DNA of 64,000 nt, taken from the NCBI GenBank assembly GCA_024516155.1, contig JAJJXM010000007.1, positions 124,001 to 188,000 of the forward strand, in the 5' to 3' direction. Below are positions 23,351-35,339 of this stretch, in pieces. A program made the position numbers and the translations under genes. The DNA is from Pyronema omphalodes. Taxonomy: Eukaryota > Ascomycota > Pezizomycetes > Pezizales > Pyronemataceae. The notes beneath the pieces are model-generated. The model saw only the letters and a program-made list of their open reading frames with translations, made no database searches and was not told where the DNA came from. Position 1 is the first letter of the stretch. Each line of letters opens with the position of its first letter.

Positions 23351-26049
23351 GTTGTGTGTCTTGAAGCAAGAACGTTGTCGGGGGCGCTAGAAACCTCCAT
23401 TAGCATCCACCACCTTCCACCGCTTCGATCCGCTTCCAAACAACAACGCCATGCCAAATCGTGTAACATCAGCCCGGCAAAAAATACACAAAGTACACCC
23501 GTTATAGTTTAGATGCTTGTTTTTTATTTTAGACGATGGAATTTGATTAATTTGGCGACGTAAATCGCCAAAGCATAACCGCAGACAAAGATCAGAGCTG
23601 TTTTCAGCCCAGACTTCCATCATGTTCTTAGTGACGTAAGGGTGGACCCCAGGGTTTGGAAGGGTATGGGAATAGGTATAGCCCAGCCCAGGAGCGAGCA
23701 GCGAGCATCAGCGCGACAACGCGACAGAGCGACAGCGTAACAGCGTGACAGCTCGCGGCAGCTTGCCAGACGAAGAGAGAAAAAAAAAAAGAAGAAAAAA
23801 AAAAGAATACAGGCACCCGGTTAACGTACACTATTACTAGGAGAATAGCCAGTTGTCAATAGACCGACATATCTTCATTTTTGGTGAAATCGATTGCTAA
23901 TACAGAGTTCTTTGTTCGTTCGTTCAGTTTCCATTTTCCGAAAGCCAGAACAAGGCAGGCAAACAAGGTGCCAGGAGCCAGGCGACAGGCGACAGGGTTG
24001 TGAACAGAGAACACAGTTGCGCGCATAACGATACGGCCACGACCACGGCCATTGGAGGAGCTTGGACTCCTTGGACTCCTTGGACTCTTGGAGCCTTCAT
24101 GAACCTCAGCCGTTTCCGGGCTGTGCAATCATCATCAGCATTTTCGAAATACAAAACGATTAATTCAATTCAGTTCCATCCAATATGATAATTCAATGTT
24201 GCTATATTCCATCGTAAAAAAAAACAAAAAGCTTCATCATGAATACATGAGTCACCTGCAACTCAACCCCAAGCGTATCGTATCGTATCGTATCGTAGAT
24301 CATCTACGATGAGGCTTAAGCTAAGCCTTGTGGCATAGCGCGGACTGAGAACTGAGAACAAACCGTAGATGCTTGATGCTCCATGCGTCACTCGGCGGGT
24401 TGGGTTGGGTTGGGGGGGGGGGGGGGGTGGATTGTTCCCGATTGTTCTAGATACCGCGTGAACGTTATGGGCCATGGCAGTGTGCCTTATTCCGAGATTC
24501 CAACGGGCCGTTACCTACAGATCTAGCCAAGCCAAGCCAAGCCATTCCATTCCCAAGTCATCGAAGCCCAGTTGATGCTGATGTCATCCAGTTTGATCTC
24601 AAGCATGTTTGTTTGTCCATAGCCTTAGAATCCGTATGTGTCTTCTACTGTCTACGAGAGCAGAGTGGAAGTTCACAGAATAATGAGCTAAAGACCGAAC
24701 TGCATATTCAGGGCGAAAAGAAGGCCATGTACAACAGTTCTAATCTTCCTCCATAGCCTCGCCTTGCAACTTGTTCTCCAACTATCTCCAACAATCTCCA
24801 GCCTTCGATATAGACATGCCGGAACAAATCAATTCATCAATTAAGTATGCACAATGTACAGCTTGGCATATCCTATCGTTGGATGACAATAAGGAGCCAA
24901 TGGTGTTCTGCCTGAATGCTGAGTCAGATGCCCAAGGCTACAAGGCCACAAGGCTATCATGCAGGAGAGTCAAGATACATATCTGATATCTGATAGCCGC
25001 GTTATCTTGCTGCCTTGCTGCCTCGCTTCTGAGCACCGCATAGTATGGCGCTTAGGAATAAAGCCACCAAGTCCAAGTCCAAGGCCACCTATAACCCACC
25101 GACCCGGCTACCGGTGACCCAGCGACTCACGGATTCCCAGACCCATAGTTTCTAGCATCTAGAACCTTCTCCAGCCTTCCAAAAAGCTATATGTATGCAT
25201 TTCTACGCATATCTATGCGTATCTGTGCCTGTAAGTCTGTAAGTCTGTACTGAAGCTTATGCATTGGCAAAATGTTCTATGGATCATGGAACGGGAACTG
25301 GAACTGAAACGATGTAAATGATGCAACAATGCAATAGACTCAATACTCAGCACTCAGTACTCTACGTAGTAGTCCTTCTAACTATTCCCCAGTCCTCCCT
25401 AACCAAAACTCACCATACTCCCAAGTCTCCATATCCCCCCCCCCCCCCCCCCACAATCATCTAACCTCACTACGCTCCCTAATCGTCCACAATCTTCCAT
25501 ATTCCTCATACCCCCATACCCCCCACTCCACCCCCACAACTCCATAACTCCATAACCCATCCCCCCATTCCCATAGCATCGATTACGATTACCGTCAAGA
25601 AACAACAAACCAGAAACAACAAACCAGAAATAACAAAGCAATTATATGATCCAGGTACATAAAACGGTGCTGTAACTATAGTGTAAGTATAGTGTAAGTA
25701 TAGTGTAACTATAGTATAATTATAGTGTAAGTGATTTAAAGTGATAGCCGCGCTGACTTGCTGACTTCGATGACTTGTACTACACGGCGCTTAAGATGAA
25801 AGTTCAAAGTTCAAAGCTATCAAGCTATCAAAGCTACCTACGAGGACCCATAAGTCCAATGATCCACAAGCCCAATGACCCAGTGATTCCCGTTGAATTT
25901 ACATATGAAGATCTACGAAGACCTATTAAAACTATCAAAGCCACCAAGTTCCAATCCGCCCACTGACCCACTGACCACTGACTCACTGATCCACCAAGAG
26001 CGCTTACATGCCCAGTCACCCACCAAAGTCAATCCTACCCGTAAGCGCA
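23351..26049. other. Gene-free region upstream of Hsp70
   Basis: No gene supported. Includes an inverted repeat TCGTAGATCATCTACGA (about 24293-24309) flanked by TATCG pentamers, a G-run at about 24409-24427, TTGGACTCC repeats at 24062-24090, a C-run at 25434-25452, and AGTATAGTGTA repeats at 25676-25730. Confidence 0.4.
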
Positions 26050-26545
26050 GTAACTCCCGACTCCCAGGCTCCCAGACTCCCAGACTCCCAGACTCCCAGA
26101 CTCCCAGACTCCCAGACTCCCAGACTCCCAGCTTCTCCCAGCTTCTCCAACCATCTCCCTCCATCTCCAACCATCTCCAACCATCTTCAAGTACCCATAA
26201 AGTTTTGGTAGTTTTTGTAGTTTTTGTAGTTTTGGTAGTTTTGGTAGTTTTGGTAGATTTGGTAGATTTGGTAGATTTGGTAGTTTTTGGTAGTTTTGGT
26301 AGTTTTGGTAGTTTTGGTAGTTTTGGTAGTTTTGGTGACAATTTTACAGATTTTACAGATTTTACAGATTTTACAGATTTTACAGATTTTACAGATTTTA
26401 CAGATTCTATGACTTCTATGACTTCTATGACTTCTATGACTTCTATGACTTCTCTGACTTCTCTGACTTCTACAAACCCCACAAACCCCACAAACTCTCC
26501 AAACATTAGAAACCCCACAAACCCCACAAACCCACAATATCATAC
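26050..26545. repeat. Abutting 8- and 9-nt tandem arrays
   Basis: A series of head-to-tail arrays lie almost edge to edge. The units are CTCCCAGA (8 nt, about nine copies, 26057-26128), TAGTTTTGG with T/A variants (9 nt, about 26203-26335), TTTTACAGA (9 nt, seven copies, about 26341-26404), ACTTCTATG (9 nt, about six copies to 26470), and AACCCCACA (9 nt, about 26474-26535). Because 9 is a multiple of 3, and three 8-nt units make a frame-neutral 24 nt, long ORFs stay open on both strands. I do not regard them as genes. Confidence 0.9.
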
Positions 26546-26689
26546 AACAGACCTACAATACCATACTACAAACCTACAAACCCACAATATCATAATATCA
26601 TATGTAATCCGTTAACGATGATGATGATGATGATGAAGTTTACAAGTTCTATATTATGTACTTCGAGAATCCATTCTAGATTTTCCGGC

Positions 26690-26860
26690 CATCGGTTTCT
26701 GGTTGGTCATCGGTTTCTGGTTGGTTATTATTTTCTAGTCATCGGTTTCTGGTTGGTTATTATTTTCTGGTCATCGGTTTCCGGTCATCGTTTTCCGGTT
26801 GGTTATTATTTTCTGGTTGGTTATTATTTTCTGGTTGGTTATTATTTTCTGGTCATGATT
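26690..26860. repeat. GGTTATTATTTTCTGG / CATCGGTTTCTGG interspersed repeat
   Basis: Alternating short units built from TTATTATTTTCTGGT, TCATCGGTTTCTGGT and TTGG in irregular order, resembling a higher-order minisatellite. Confidence 0.8.
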
Positions 26861-27293
26861 TCAGATGAAGCATAAGGTAGCATAAGGTAGCAACATTGTC
26901 ATGTTTACTAAGATTTTTCTGTTTGTATACGGTATATAATGGATGATTATGATTATCATTATGATGCTGGAAGATGATGCAGATGCTGGAAGATGATGCT
27001 GGAAGATAGGGGATGTGAGATGGGGGATGAGATGGGGGATGGGAGAGAGATAGAGTGAATACATCATGTAATATGCTAAAAACAACTACAACGACAGTAA
27101 TAACGACAACTACAATAACGATAACTACAACGACAATAACGACAATAACGACGTAACAGAAAGCTCCAACAAATAAGATATCCCAATCCAACCCAATCCA
27201 GCCCAACCCAACCCAACCCAATCCAATCCAATCCAAGCCAATCCAATCCAAACCCAACCCAATCCAGCCCAACCCAACCCAACCCAATCCAAC
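26861..27293. repeat. Pyrimidine-rich simple repeats next to the exchanger gene
   Basis: Includes GATGATGCTGGAA and GATGGGGGATGAGA repeats (about 26960-27045), ACGACAATAACG-type repeats (27085-27155), and a CCAATCC/AACCCAACCC array (about 27180-27295) reaching to the stop codon of the exchanger gene. Confidence 0.7.
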
Positions 27294-30092
27294 CTAAACC
27301 GACACGCCCCCCCTCCCACCCCACTTCCCACCCCACCCAGTAATTTCCAACAGCACATTAAGCAGCGTACTAACCACCCAAAGAGCAATGAGGGCAAATC
27401 CGACACCTCTCCTCATCCAAAAGCGATTCCAAGGGACGAGTACCAGCAACAGGAGCAACGTAGCCAACAACGTAACCGCGGAAACAATGAGGGTACCACC
27501 AACCTCAATTCTATAAACCCTCTCCCCTTTCACAGCAGTCATCCAAAAGCCACCAATTCCAATTCCCATAAGAATATTAAGTAACGGACCACCAAAACAT
27601 GCCGAAAAGCCCATTACGGGAAACCCCGCACTAGCAATCGTGATATTCGCTACTAGATCCCCTAGTGAATTACCGACTGCGAATATTGTAAGGCCTAGAA
27701 TTGCGTCGGAGATGGCGAAGATTACACCCAGGGCTTTAAGAAGGGCTACTACCTCCCCTGCAATTGCGGAGATCCAGGTTATTGCTACGGCGAAACCGGC
27801 GATGCAGAGAATGTAGTGTTTTGTGGGGGGAAGATCGGGGGAGGTTATAGATAGTAATAAGGCTAGACAGAGGAATCCGGAAAGTAAAGCATATAATAAA
27901 GGGATCAATAAAGGACCGTCGTTGAAGATAACTAATACCATGAATAATGGTGAGGTGATGCATTGGGTTGCTACTAGCCAGCGTTTCCATTGGTATTTCT
28001 TGTCGGCGGAAACTGCTGGCATCATCGGGGTCGGGGCGGTTGTGGCGGAGAGGAAACTTGTTGGGCTACCGGGGTATTCGGAACGGGTTTGTGAGGCATC
28101 GAGAGCGGAGGGGAGGTCTTCTTTTAGGTCTCTAACCACGGGCAGGGTGATGGTGAGGAGGAAGTTGGAAGGGACTACGGCGATGGAGAAAAGACGCTGG
28201 TAGTAGTCTTGCTCCCAGAAACTATACAATCCGGGAAATAGAGTTGCGTAGAGCTCCTCGGGAGGTGGAAGGATCGAGTAGGGCCAGTATCGCCAGGTGC
28301 TCCATGCTGCTTTGGAGTAGAGGGATTCGAGGGAGTCGAGTGATGGGTCGGGGAGGCGGATTATGGGGGGAGATAAGGGTCGGCTAGTAGGCTCGGAGTT
28401 GTTGGTGCTGTCATTGTCGGAGACAATAAGACGTGGAAGGGCTTTTGATAATGGGGATACGGGTATCGATAGTGTTGGCGAATGAGCGGGGGAATGAGCA
28501 GGAGATCCATGTGAGGAGGGAGGTGCGAGGAATTGGTTTGATGTGTTTAATCGTAGGGGTTGCTTGAAACCCGATCCAGAGCCCGTTGTGTCAGCTTCCG
28601 GGATAAGAAGATCAGGAACTGTAGGTACTTGAAGGGATTGAAATCTGCTGTGGTTGCTCGGTGTAACACGGTTCGCATCGTTAACTGAGACAGCCCGGAT
28701 TCTACCCGACGACGGTCTAAGAAGCGACTGTGGAGTATGCCGAGTATCCGTAGTAGTTGGTACGTCTACCGTCTGATGACGCTGATCATGGATATGCAGA
28801 AATGGGTCATCTGAATATCTACGGAGGTGGATATTGTGTCCGCCCTGTAGGTTCTTCTCCTTCTCTAGTGAGCGTAATACTGAACGAAATTCCAATGCGC
28901 CGGCTAATGATGGTCTAATAGAATGAGTTGGTGTCGCCGTAAAACGTCTTTCCATGCCCGGTCGACTCCGTAGGTTGTTGCTTAACTCTGCGAATTCGCG
29001 GCGTTCCTGATCTTCCGCGTCCTCATCATCCTCATCATCCTTTCCTGCACCAGCCTCTAGAGCTCCAAAGTCGTGTAAACTTCCAAAGTCACTATGACCT
29101 CCACCAAGACTAACAGCTCCTTCCTCGTCATCCTCATCTGGGAGAAGTAGATCCTCCTCTTCTGGGGCAGTGTAGTGTTCCCGGACATTACGCTCCTTTC
29201 TACGCTTCTTCCTTCTGGCCTCCTCGAAAAAGTGCCATCCAACGACAAACGCAACATATAGAGCGTAGTAGACAATCATAACCACACACTCCCACATGGT
29301 GAGTTGTCCATCGGCCAGGAAGAAGAGTCCAAAAACAATGGCTCCAGTGAAGAATGTCACATCTCGTAAGAATGCTCTTCGCCCAACCCTGAATGGCTTC
29401 ACGCACGCCATAGCACCAGAGACCACAGCTGTAATGAAGCAAGCCGCTCCTATCAGCTCTCCAACAGCTAATGATCCCGAATCTATCTTCATGGCTGCAA
29501 TGGTACTAAACACATCTGGTGAACCATTTCCGAGGGCGAGTAACGTAACACCGGCTAAGTTCTCTGACATTCCTAGTACAGAGGATATCGTTTGTAGGTT
29601 TGTGGTGAAGTATTCACTCGCAGCGGTTCCGATGGTAGCGAATAGTATTGACAACCATCCTCCGAATAAACCAAGAGCCAGCCATTGAGAATTACCCCAC
29701 CAGCAGTAGTAGAGATCGAGGTAGTTGAAAAAGCCAATGTTTTCCTCTTTACAATGTTTTCGGACAAAGGCGCACTTGTCCTTTGCTTGGTGGACATTAC
29801 GACACTGCAGCAGTTAGTATACTGCTATAACGGCAGACGGTAGAATCTCATCCCGGAGTAAACACACCTCCTTATCTTGTCCGGCTATCAGTACATCTCT
29901 GGGCTTGATTTCCCCTTGCGAAGGTGCGAAGAATGGTGTTGACGTCGTTTCGAGGCGTGCCTGAGACAACGCATTGATTTCGTCGGAAGAGAGCTTCTCG
30001 GGTCGCGATACTCGCTTTGCGTAGGCATTTGTAGACAGTAGAATGATTAGAAATATTTCGACAAGCGAAGCTGACCGTCGCTGAAGCTTCAT
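27294..30092 (-). CDS. Sodium/calcium exchanger family protein, NCLX/YDL206W-like (paralog 1)
   Basis: Predicted membrane cation/Ca2+ antiporter, probably in an internal membrane. Exon 1 is 30092-29868, the intron 29867-29805 (GTGTGT..CTAAC..GCAG, 63 nt) and exon 2 29804-27294, giving 911 residues. There is an N-terminal signal-anchor-like segment (about residues 10-25), then a luminal Cys-containing region (CRNV, DKCAFVRKHC, NYLDLYYC) typical of NCLX proteins. The first exchanger domain carries ALGNGSPDVFS near residue 165 (alpha-1 repeat). A large hydrophilic loop (about 270-560) with an acidic cluster and Ser/Pro-rich stretches follows. The second exchanger domain has AVGNSLGDLVAN near residue 783 (alpha-2 repeat). 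At least ten hydrophobic segments are visible. A paralog lies at 48684-50812 and shares the intron position. Substrate specificity and organelle are inferred from the family only. Confidence 0.9.
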
Positions 30093-31544
30093 GGTGATTT
30101 AATCGGTTAACGTATTTTCGAGAAGAAGACGGCGTCGCAGCGGGAAGGAGGAGCTTAAGACGGTGCGGCTGTGCATCTCTCTGGCAGGCACAAAAAAAAA
30201 AAACTGCGACTGCGACTGCGACTGCGACCTATGTCTGGTCTGAAATCTTGCGTGCGTGACAACTGAAAGGTGTAGATGTGTACAACAGCAAGTATTCTCT
30301 ATCGAGCCGGGGCCAACATGGGGGATCCCAGCGATCTGGATTGTCGCGACTCGCAACGACGCCGACGGTGTCGACGGCCTTATGACGAATGGACTGCTCA
30401 CGGAGGACTTTCCGCGTAGCTTCGTCCCTCAGAGCAAGCTATAGTAGTGTTGCCACTCCGCTCCGCCACAGCAAAATGTCAAAGCCACTGGTCTTTTCCC
30501 CCTTTCTGGCTTTGCGAGGAATGTCCTACTACTACACTGCCGCACGGGCCATACGCCGTAGAAAGAGCGAGGGAGAGCGAGGGGGAGCGAAAGAGAGCTT
30601 CAAAGGAAAAGTCACGTGAGAGAGATATACTCTGGGTTTAAAGTTGATAATATGCCGAGTCACGTGTGATTGATTGATTCGCTGTTGATAAGATGCCGAA
30701 AGCTGATGGGGGAGGGGGGGAGGGAGGAGGGGGCGTCGGGAGCTATCGCGTGTCGCCTAGTGTAACGGTTTCGCGACGTCAGTGCAGAGCTTCCCCCCCC
30801 TCCCCTCCCTTCCCCTCCACTCCACCCCCTCCCCACCAAGAAAGGAAGCTTGCCCTGACATGCGTAGCGGCTCAGGCTCCGAGCTCTTTTGTCGCTTAGA
30901 GCTTCTTTGTGAGCTTCTGCGCGTTGGATGTTTCCATTCCTCCAAACCGCTCCTACATGCCATACATGCCTACATGCCTACATTCCATACACAACAGATC
31001 AACGGTTAATGATCACAAGGACTGTTTGTAGCACGTCAGGTTTTATGGATAATTTTCCGGAAAATCACAGATTCGATCCAATGCCGTGGTTGGCCGGAAT
31101 AAGGTTTCGGTCGGTCTGTGTCCTTTTTTTTTCGCATTGCTTTTATCATTCCGTCATCCGTTATCCTTTTTTGGATGCCTGGTTGTTTTCGTTTGAGCTT
31201 CTTCTTCTTCTTCTCCACAAAAAAAAAAAAAGATTACTTTAAACCCTTACTGAAAAATTCATGCAGTTGATTTGAAGTGTAATTTAGAGTGAGTGCCTTG
31301 TCCACGAGATTGAGTTGATGGGGTAGTCTTCCCGAGCGTGGTACGTACTTCTCTCGGGCCACGTAATGATCTTATAGTATCGCCGAAAGATGCTGCATGC
31401 AATCACGGACCTGCAAAAAAAAATCCCCAGCTCGGTCTCAGCGGCACATCTTCAAAAAAAAAAAAAAAAAAAAAAAAAAAGATTACCTTTTATGCCTAGG
31501 CCCAGCGTAATCTACATCCTCAGCATTTGAGCCGCGGAAGTTTA
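30093..31544. other. Divergent intergenic region upstream of the exchanger gene
   Basis: No gene supported. Includes a GACTGC repeat (about 30206-30228), the CACGTG repeat cluster listed separately, G/A-rich DNA (30705-30735), C/T-rich DNA (30790-30835), a CTT run (31199-31215), and a 26-nt poly-A tract (about 31456-31481) close to the MITE-like element. Confidence 0.45.
30611..30699. promoter_or_regulatory. Duplicated CACGTG sites with a 16-bp direct repeat
   Basis: GTCACGTG occurs at 30611-30618 and 30659-30666, 48 bp apart. A 16-mer, GTTGATAATATGCCGA (30643-30658), abuts the second site and recurs with one mismatch at 30684-30699. CACGTG is a classic bHLH site; the GTCACGTG form fits Cbf1-type factors. 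The cluster lies about 520-610 bp upstream of the minus-strand exchanger gene. That gene is the nearest likely target, but this is inference. Confidence 0.5.
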
Positions 31545-32049
31545 TGGTGTCGGACACTTAGTCGAGGTAGCGCCTTGGCAAGGCTTGGCAAATGTCCAAT
31601 TTGCAACTTACCCTGACTAAGCGCCGAGTGATCAATAATGACGCATTTAGTATGACATCATTTGATATCACTCGTACTTACTAAGCATCAACCGATGAAT
31701 AATGATATGATTGTATGGCGTCATGTATTATCACTCGGAAAGCTAGTCCCAAATAGGTATGGTGTTCAACTGAGCCGCATTTTATGCACCTATGGTGGCA
31801 TAGTAATGCGGTCGAACTCACCCTACCCACACCTAAAAACAGGTGATCTTCCAAAGTTTTCAGAGCCACAACCACGCATCCAAATCGCACCGGAATAAAT
31901 AATAATTGTTCTCTGACTTCTATTCTATCATTATTATAACTTTTTAGAAACTCTTTTTTTTGTCGCAAGGTGCTGAAAGTTTTGGCGTGGGGGGTGTTAT
32001 TCTGCTCGGTGACCCCTGTCACGCTACCTCGACTAAGTGTCCGGCACCA
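31545..32049. mobile_element. MITE-like element with about 28-bp inverted repeats and TA flanks
   Basis: The left end (from 31545) reads TGGTGTCGGACACTTAGTCG and continues AGGTAGCG. The right end (to 32049) is its reverse complement with a single mismatch over 28 bp. TA flanks both ends (31543-31544 and 32050-32051), as expected for a Tc1/mariner-pogo type insertion. A second inverted pair lies inside: CGAGTGATCAATAATGACGC (about 31625-31644) against an imperfect reverse complement (about 31718-31737), so the left half can fold on itself. Overlapping ORFs inside (31662-31898 plus, 31681-32082 minus) resemble no transposase. It ends about 245 bp before the glucosidase II beta ATG. Confidence 0.8.
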
Positions 32050-32294
32050 TATATTTACGCGAAGGAGCTTTGGGGGGAACACAAGAGCAGTCTTATCCTC
32101 AAGCAGTAAGCAACTAGCCTAAACTAGGATCGCCATAACATGGTTCCTGGTAGGTATCTCAACCTCCAAAGGTGTCCTCTGCGATATCGAAACCCGTCGT
32201 GGTTTACCTTATACAGTATTCGCCGATACCAACGACGTATTACACACCTACAAAATACCCAATTCAGGCCGGCGGCTACCTACCATACAAAAAG

Positions 32295-34104
32295 ATGCTC
32301 GCCAAATCACTCCTCCTCCTAGCTACCTCCCTCGCTCTTTCAACCGCGTCATTGCCCAGAGGTGTATCACCGGAAGGTATGGCTCTCCCATGATTCCTCA
32401 TCACATAGCCTAGCCCCCGCTTTCTAACTAGTATGGCTTCCTTAGACGCGCAGCTTTACACGCAATCTGAATCCAAATCCTTCCGTTGCATAACACATCC
32501 CTCGATTGAAATCCCGTTTTCCCGCGTAAACGACGACTTTTGTGATTGTCCCGACGGCAGCGACGAACCTGGAACATCCGCCTGTGCTATCCTTTCCCAC
32601 AAAAACATCTCCATCCAGGGATTCTATTGTCACAACAATGGTCATACTGCGGCGTATCTACCATTAAGCAGAGTCAATGATGGTGTCTGTGATTACGACC
32701 TCTGTTGTGATGGTTCAGATGAATACAATGGCGTTGGAGGTGTCAAGTGCCCCTCTAAATGCGCAGAAATGGGGGAAGCGGCCAGAAAAATGGCAGCCAT
32801 AAGACAAGCACGAAGAAGCAAAGGATCCAAAGCAAGAGATGTTCTTCTCAAGAAGGCGAAAACCATGAGGAAGGAAATAGAAGACAACATTTCGACGTCC
32901 AAAACAAAAATCCAGGCTCTAGAATTAAAAGTAGCAAAGCTACAAACCGCCTTAAAAGAGACTGAAGAACAGGAAAGAAGTCGAGTCATCACAGATCCTA
33001 AGCCAGGAAGCAAACTCGAGATTCTGGCAACTACAGCAAAAGATAAAGTCCAGGAACTTAAAGAGCAGCTCAAGAAATTAAAGGAACAAAGAGATGCGGC
33101 TGAAGAAAGATTACAGAAAACTGAAGCCATCTTATCAGTTTTAAAAACAGACTACAACCCAAACTTTAATGACGAAGGTGTCAAAACCGCTTTAAGAGCC
33201 TGGGAACAATACCAAGCCGATCCTCCTATTGCCCGTAACACCGCCGATGATACCGACCTCCAAACCATTCTCGACACCGACGATATCGACTGGGACGAGA
33301 TGTCCAAAGAAGAATCCGTCGCCGCATGTATATTCCCCCCCCCACCCCCGCAAAATTTAAAGAAACCCCACCCTAACCTCCGCAGTCCATCACATTACGC
33401 AATACCTCCCCCCCGCAGCCCAATCCTGGGCCAACACCCAACTCGAATCCCTGCGCACGCTGCTAATAACCAACGGGCTTCTGGCGCCTCCTACAACCTC
33501 CAACGAATCCCCTGCGCTTTCATCCGCCAAATCCTCCCTCACCTCGGCCGAATCCGACCTGCAAAAAGAACGCACCCATCTCGAAACCCTTCAAAACGAC
33601 CTTTCCCTCCCCTTGGGTCCTTCCGATATCTTCCGTCCCTTAAAGGGATCTTGTATCTCCAAAGACTTTGGCGATTACACTTATGAATATTGTTTCCTTG
33701 CCACCGCACACCAGATTTCCAGGAAGGATCATTCTAGGATTTCGTTGGGTTCGTTTCAGGATATTGTCACGGAAACTGAGGGCGAAGACAAGAATGGGGA
33801 GACGAAGAATCTGGCAAATGGAGTATTTACAGCCCCAAGCAACATCCTAGATGAAGCCCATATAGAACCTCTAAGTAACGTATCATTGAAACATGGAAAA
33901 GGTACTAGGTGCTGGAATGGACCGGAGAGATCGGTTACTGTGGGCTTGTATTGTGCTGAGGTCCTCGAGTTGAGGAGTGTTACCGAGACGGAGAAGTGTG
34001 TTTATAAGTTTGAGGTTGGAACGCCGGCGGTTTGTGATGCGCCTGAGGCGGGGAAGAAGGAAGGGAAGGGGAAGGGGGAAGGGAAGGGGAGGGATGAGTT
34101 GTGA
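32295..34104 (+). CDS. gtb1: Glucosidase II beta subunit (PRKCSH-like)
   Basis: Non-catalytic, mannose-6-phosphate-receptor-homology subunit that targets and retains glucosidase II in the ER during N-glycan trimming. Three exons: 32295-32376, 32446-33327 and 33419-34104, giving 549 residues. Intron 1 is 69 nt (GTATGG..TTAG) and restores SPED-AQLY. Intron 2 is 91 nt (GTATAT..CGCAG) and restores [15 protein letters not shown]. In order: a signal peptide (about residues 1-18), an LDL-A-like module with [18 protein letters not shown] (about 57-75), a second with [12 protein letters not shown] (about 108-119), a Lys/Glu-rich coiled coil (about 130-270), an acidic linker, and an MRH domain (about 398-525) with [23 protein letters not shown] and a late Cys pair. 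The protein ends RDEL, an ER-retrieval variant of HDEL/KDEL. The ATG just upstream of the signal peptide was chosen over earlier ATGs that lack a hydrophobic start. Confidence 0.94.
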
Positions 34105-34494
34105 AGAGGGAGGGGTATGGATACTGTGCTTCAGAGGATGGGGGGATGAGCGGTGATAGGGGATTGGGAACAGTGGGGATTAAGTGTTGTAGACTTAGCT
34201 GTCTAAAGAACCGTGGAAATATCTTATCCTATCCCGTACCGTACCATGAGTATCGATGCTGTAGGTTACATACATACAAACTTAGGTACTTTAGCTTATT
34301 CCTTATTCATTATTCCTTATTCCTTATTCCTTATTCCTCATTCATTATTTATTTATTTATTCACCCACAAAATCCAAGTACTTTATATATAATCAAATAC
34401 AAAGCATGAAGTACATAGATGGTTTTGGTCTTGTGCTTATGTCGGAATGTAGTTATGGGTTTATACTCGTAATTCTTATTCCTGCCGTATTTTC
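34105..34494. other. 3' region of glucosidase II beta
   Basis: No gene. A/T-rich with TTATTCCTTATTC repeats (about 34298-34340), probably containing the polyadenylation region. Confidence 0.4.
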
Positions 34495-35165
34495 AAGTCT
34501 AAGTCTAAGTCCTCCAATTCCTCCAAATCCAATTCCTCCAACTCCCAAGTCCAGTCCTCCAAACTCCCAAGTCCAGTCCTCCAAACTCCCAATCCAATCC
34601 AATTCCAATCCCTCCAATCCAAGCCCCAATTCCTCCAATCCCTCCAAATCCCAACTCCAATTCCCAAATCCCAAATCCTCCAAATCCTCCAAATCCTCCA
34701 AATCCTCCAAATCCTCCAAATCCTCCAAATCCTCCAAATCCTCCAACTCCTCCAATCCCAATCCCAATCCCAATCCCAATTCCAGTCCCAAATCCTCCAA
34801 ATCCTCCAATTCCAAATCCAACTCCAACTCCCAAGCCCCAATTCCTCCAATCCCAATCCCTCCAAATCCCAATCCCAAATCCTCCAATTCCAACCCCTCC
34901 AGGTCCATATCCAACTCCCAATTCCAACTCCAAACCCAAGTCCCAAATCCCAAATCCTCCAAATCCTCCAAATCCTCCAAATCCTCCAATTCCCAATCCA
35001 ACTCCAAATCCCAATTTCAATCCCAAATCCAATCCCAATTCCAATTCCCAAATCCCAAATCCCAAATCCCAAATCCCCCAAATTCTAACTCCCAATCCCT
35101 CCAAATCCCAACTCCAACTCCCAAATCCAATCCCAATTCCAAATCCCATATCCCAAATCCCATAG
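34495..35165. repeat. Long G-poor CCAAATCC-type array
   Basis: About 670 bp made of variants of AAATCCTCC, CCCAATCC, CCAACTCC and CCAAATCC, with very few G residues on the plus strand. A perfect 9-nt core (AAATCCTCC, about eight copies) lies at about 34675-34745. The strong strand asymmetry keeps ORFs open in several frames; their translations are simple Ser/Lys/Pro/Asn or Gly/Ile/Trp repeats and I do not call them genes. Confidence 0.9.
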
Positions 35166-35339
35166 CTACACAGGCAAACAGGAAAACACGGAAAACAGGT
35201 AAGCTATCATCAGATAGTTTATTTTGTTTCGAAAGATATTATGTTTTGTGTAGAAAATAGTTTCCAAGAGTATTCTGAAGCGTCACCCTGGTGATAGGAT
35301 GTTGGATATTAGATATTAGATATTAGATATATGAAGATG

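Noticed and set aside
24281..24309. TATCG repeats ending in a perfect palindrome
   Set aside because: Too short and isolated to call a regulatory element or transposon end; recorded within the intergenic entry only.
25893..26615. Long ORFs on both strands through the 9-nt arrays
   Set aside because: Period-9 and period-8 repeats lacking stops keep frames open. Translations are pure simple repeats.
34406..35260. 284-codon Ser/Pro-rich ORF and several Gly/Trp-rich minus ORFs
   Set aside because: They come from the G-poor repeat array and are open in many frames at once, with no start context or splice structure.
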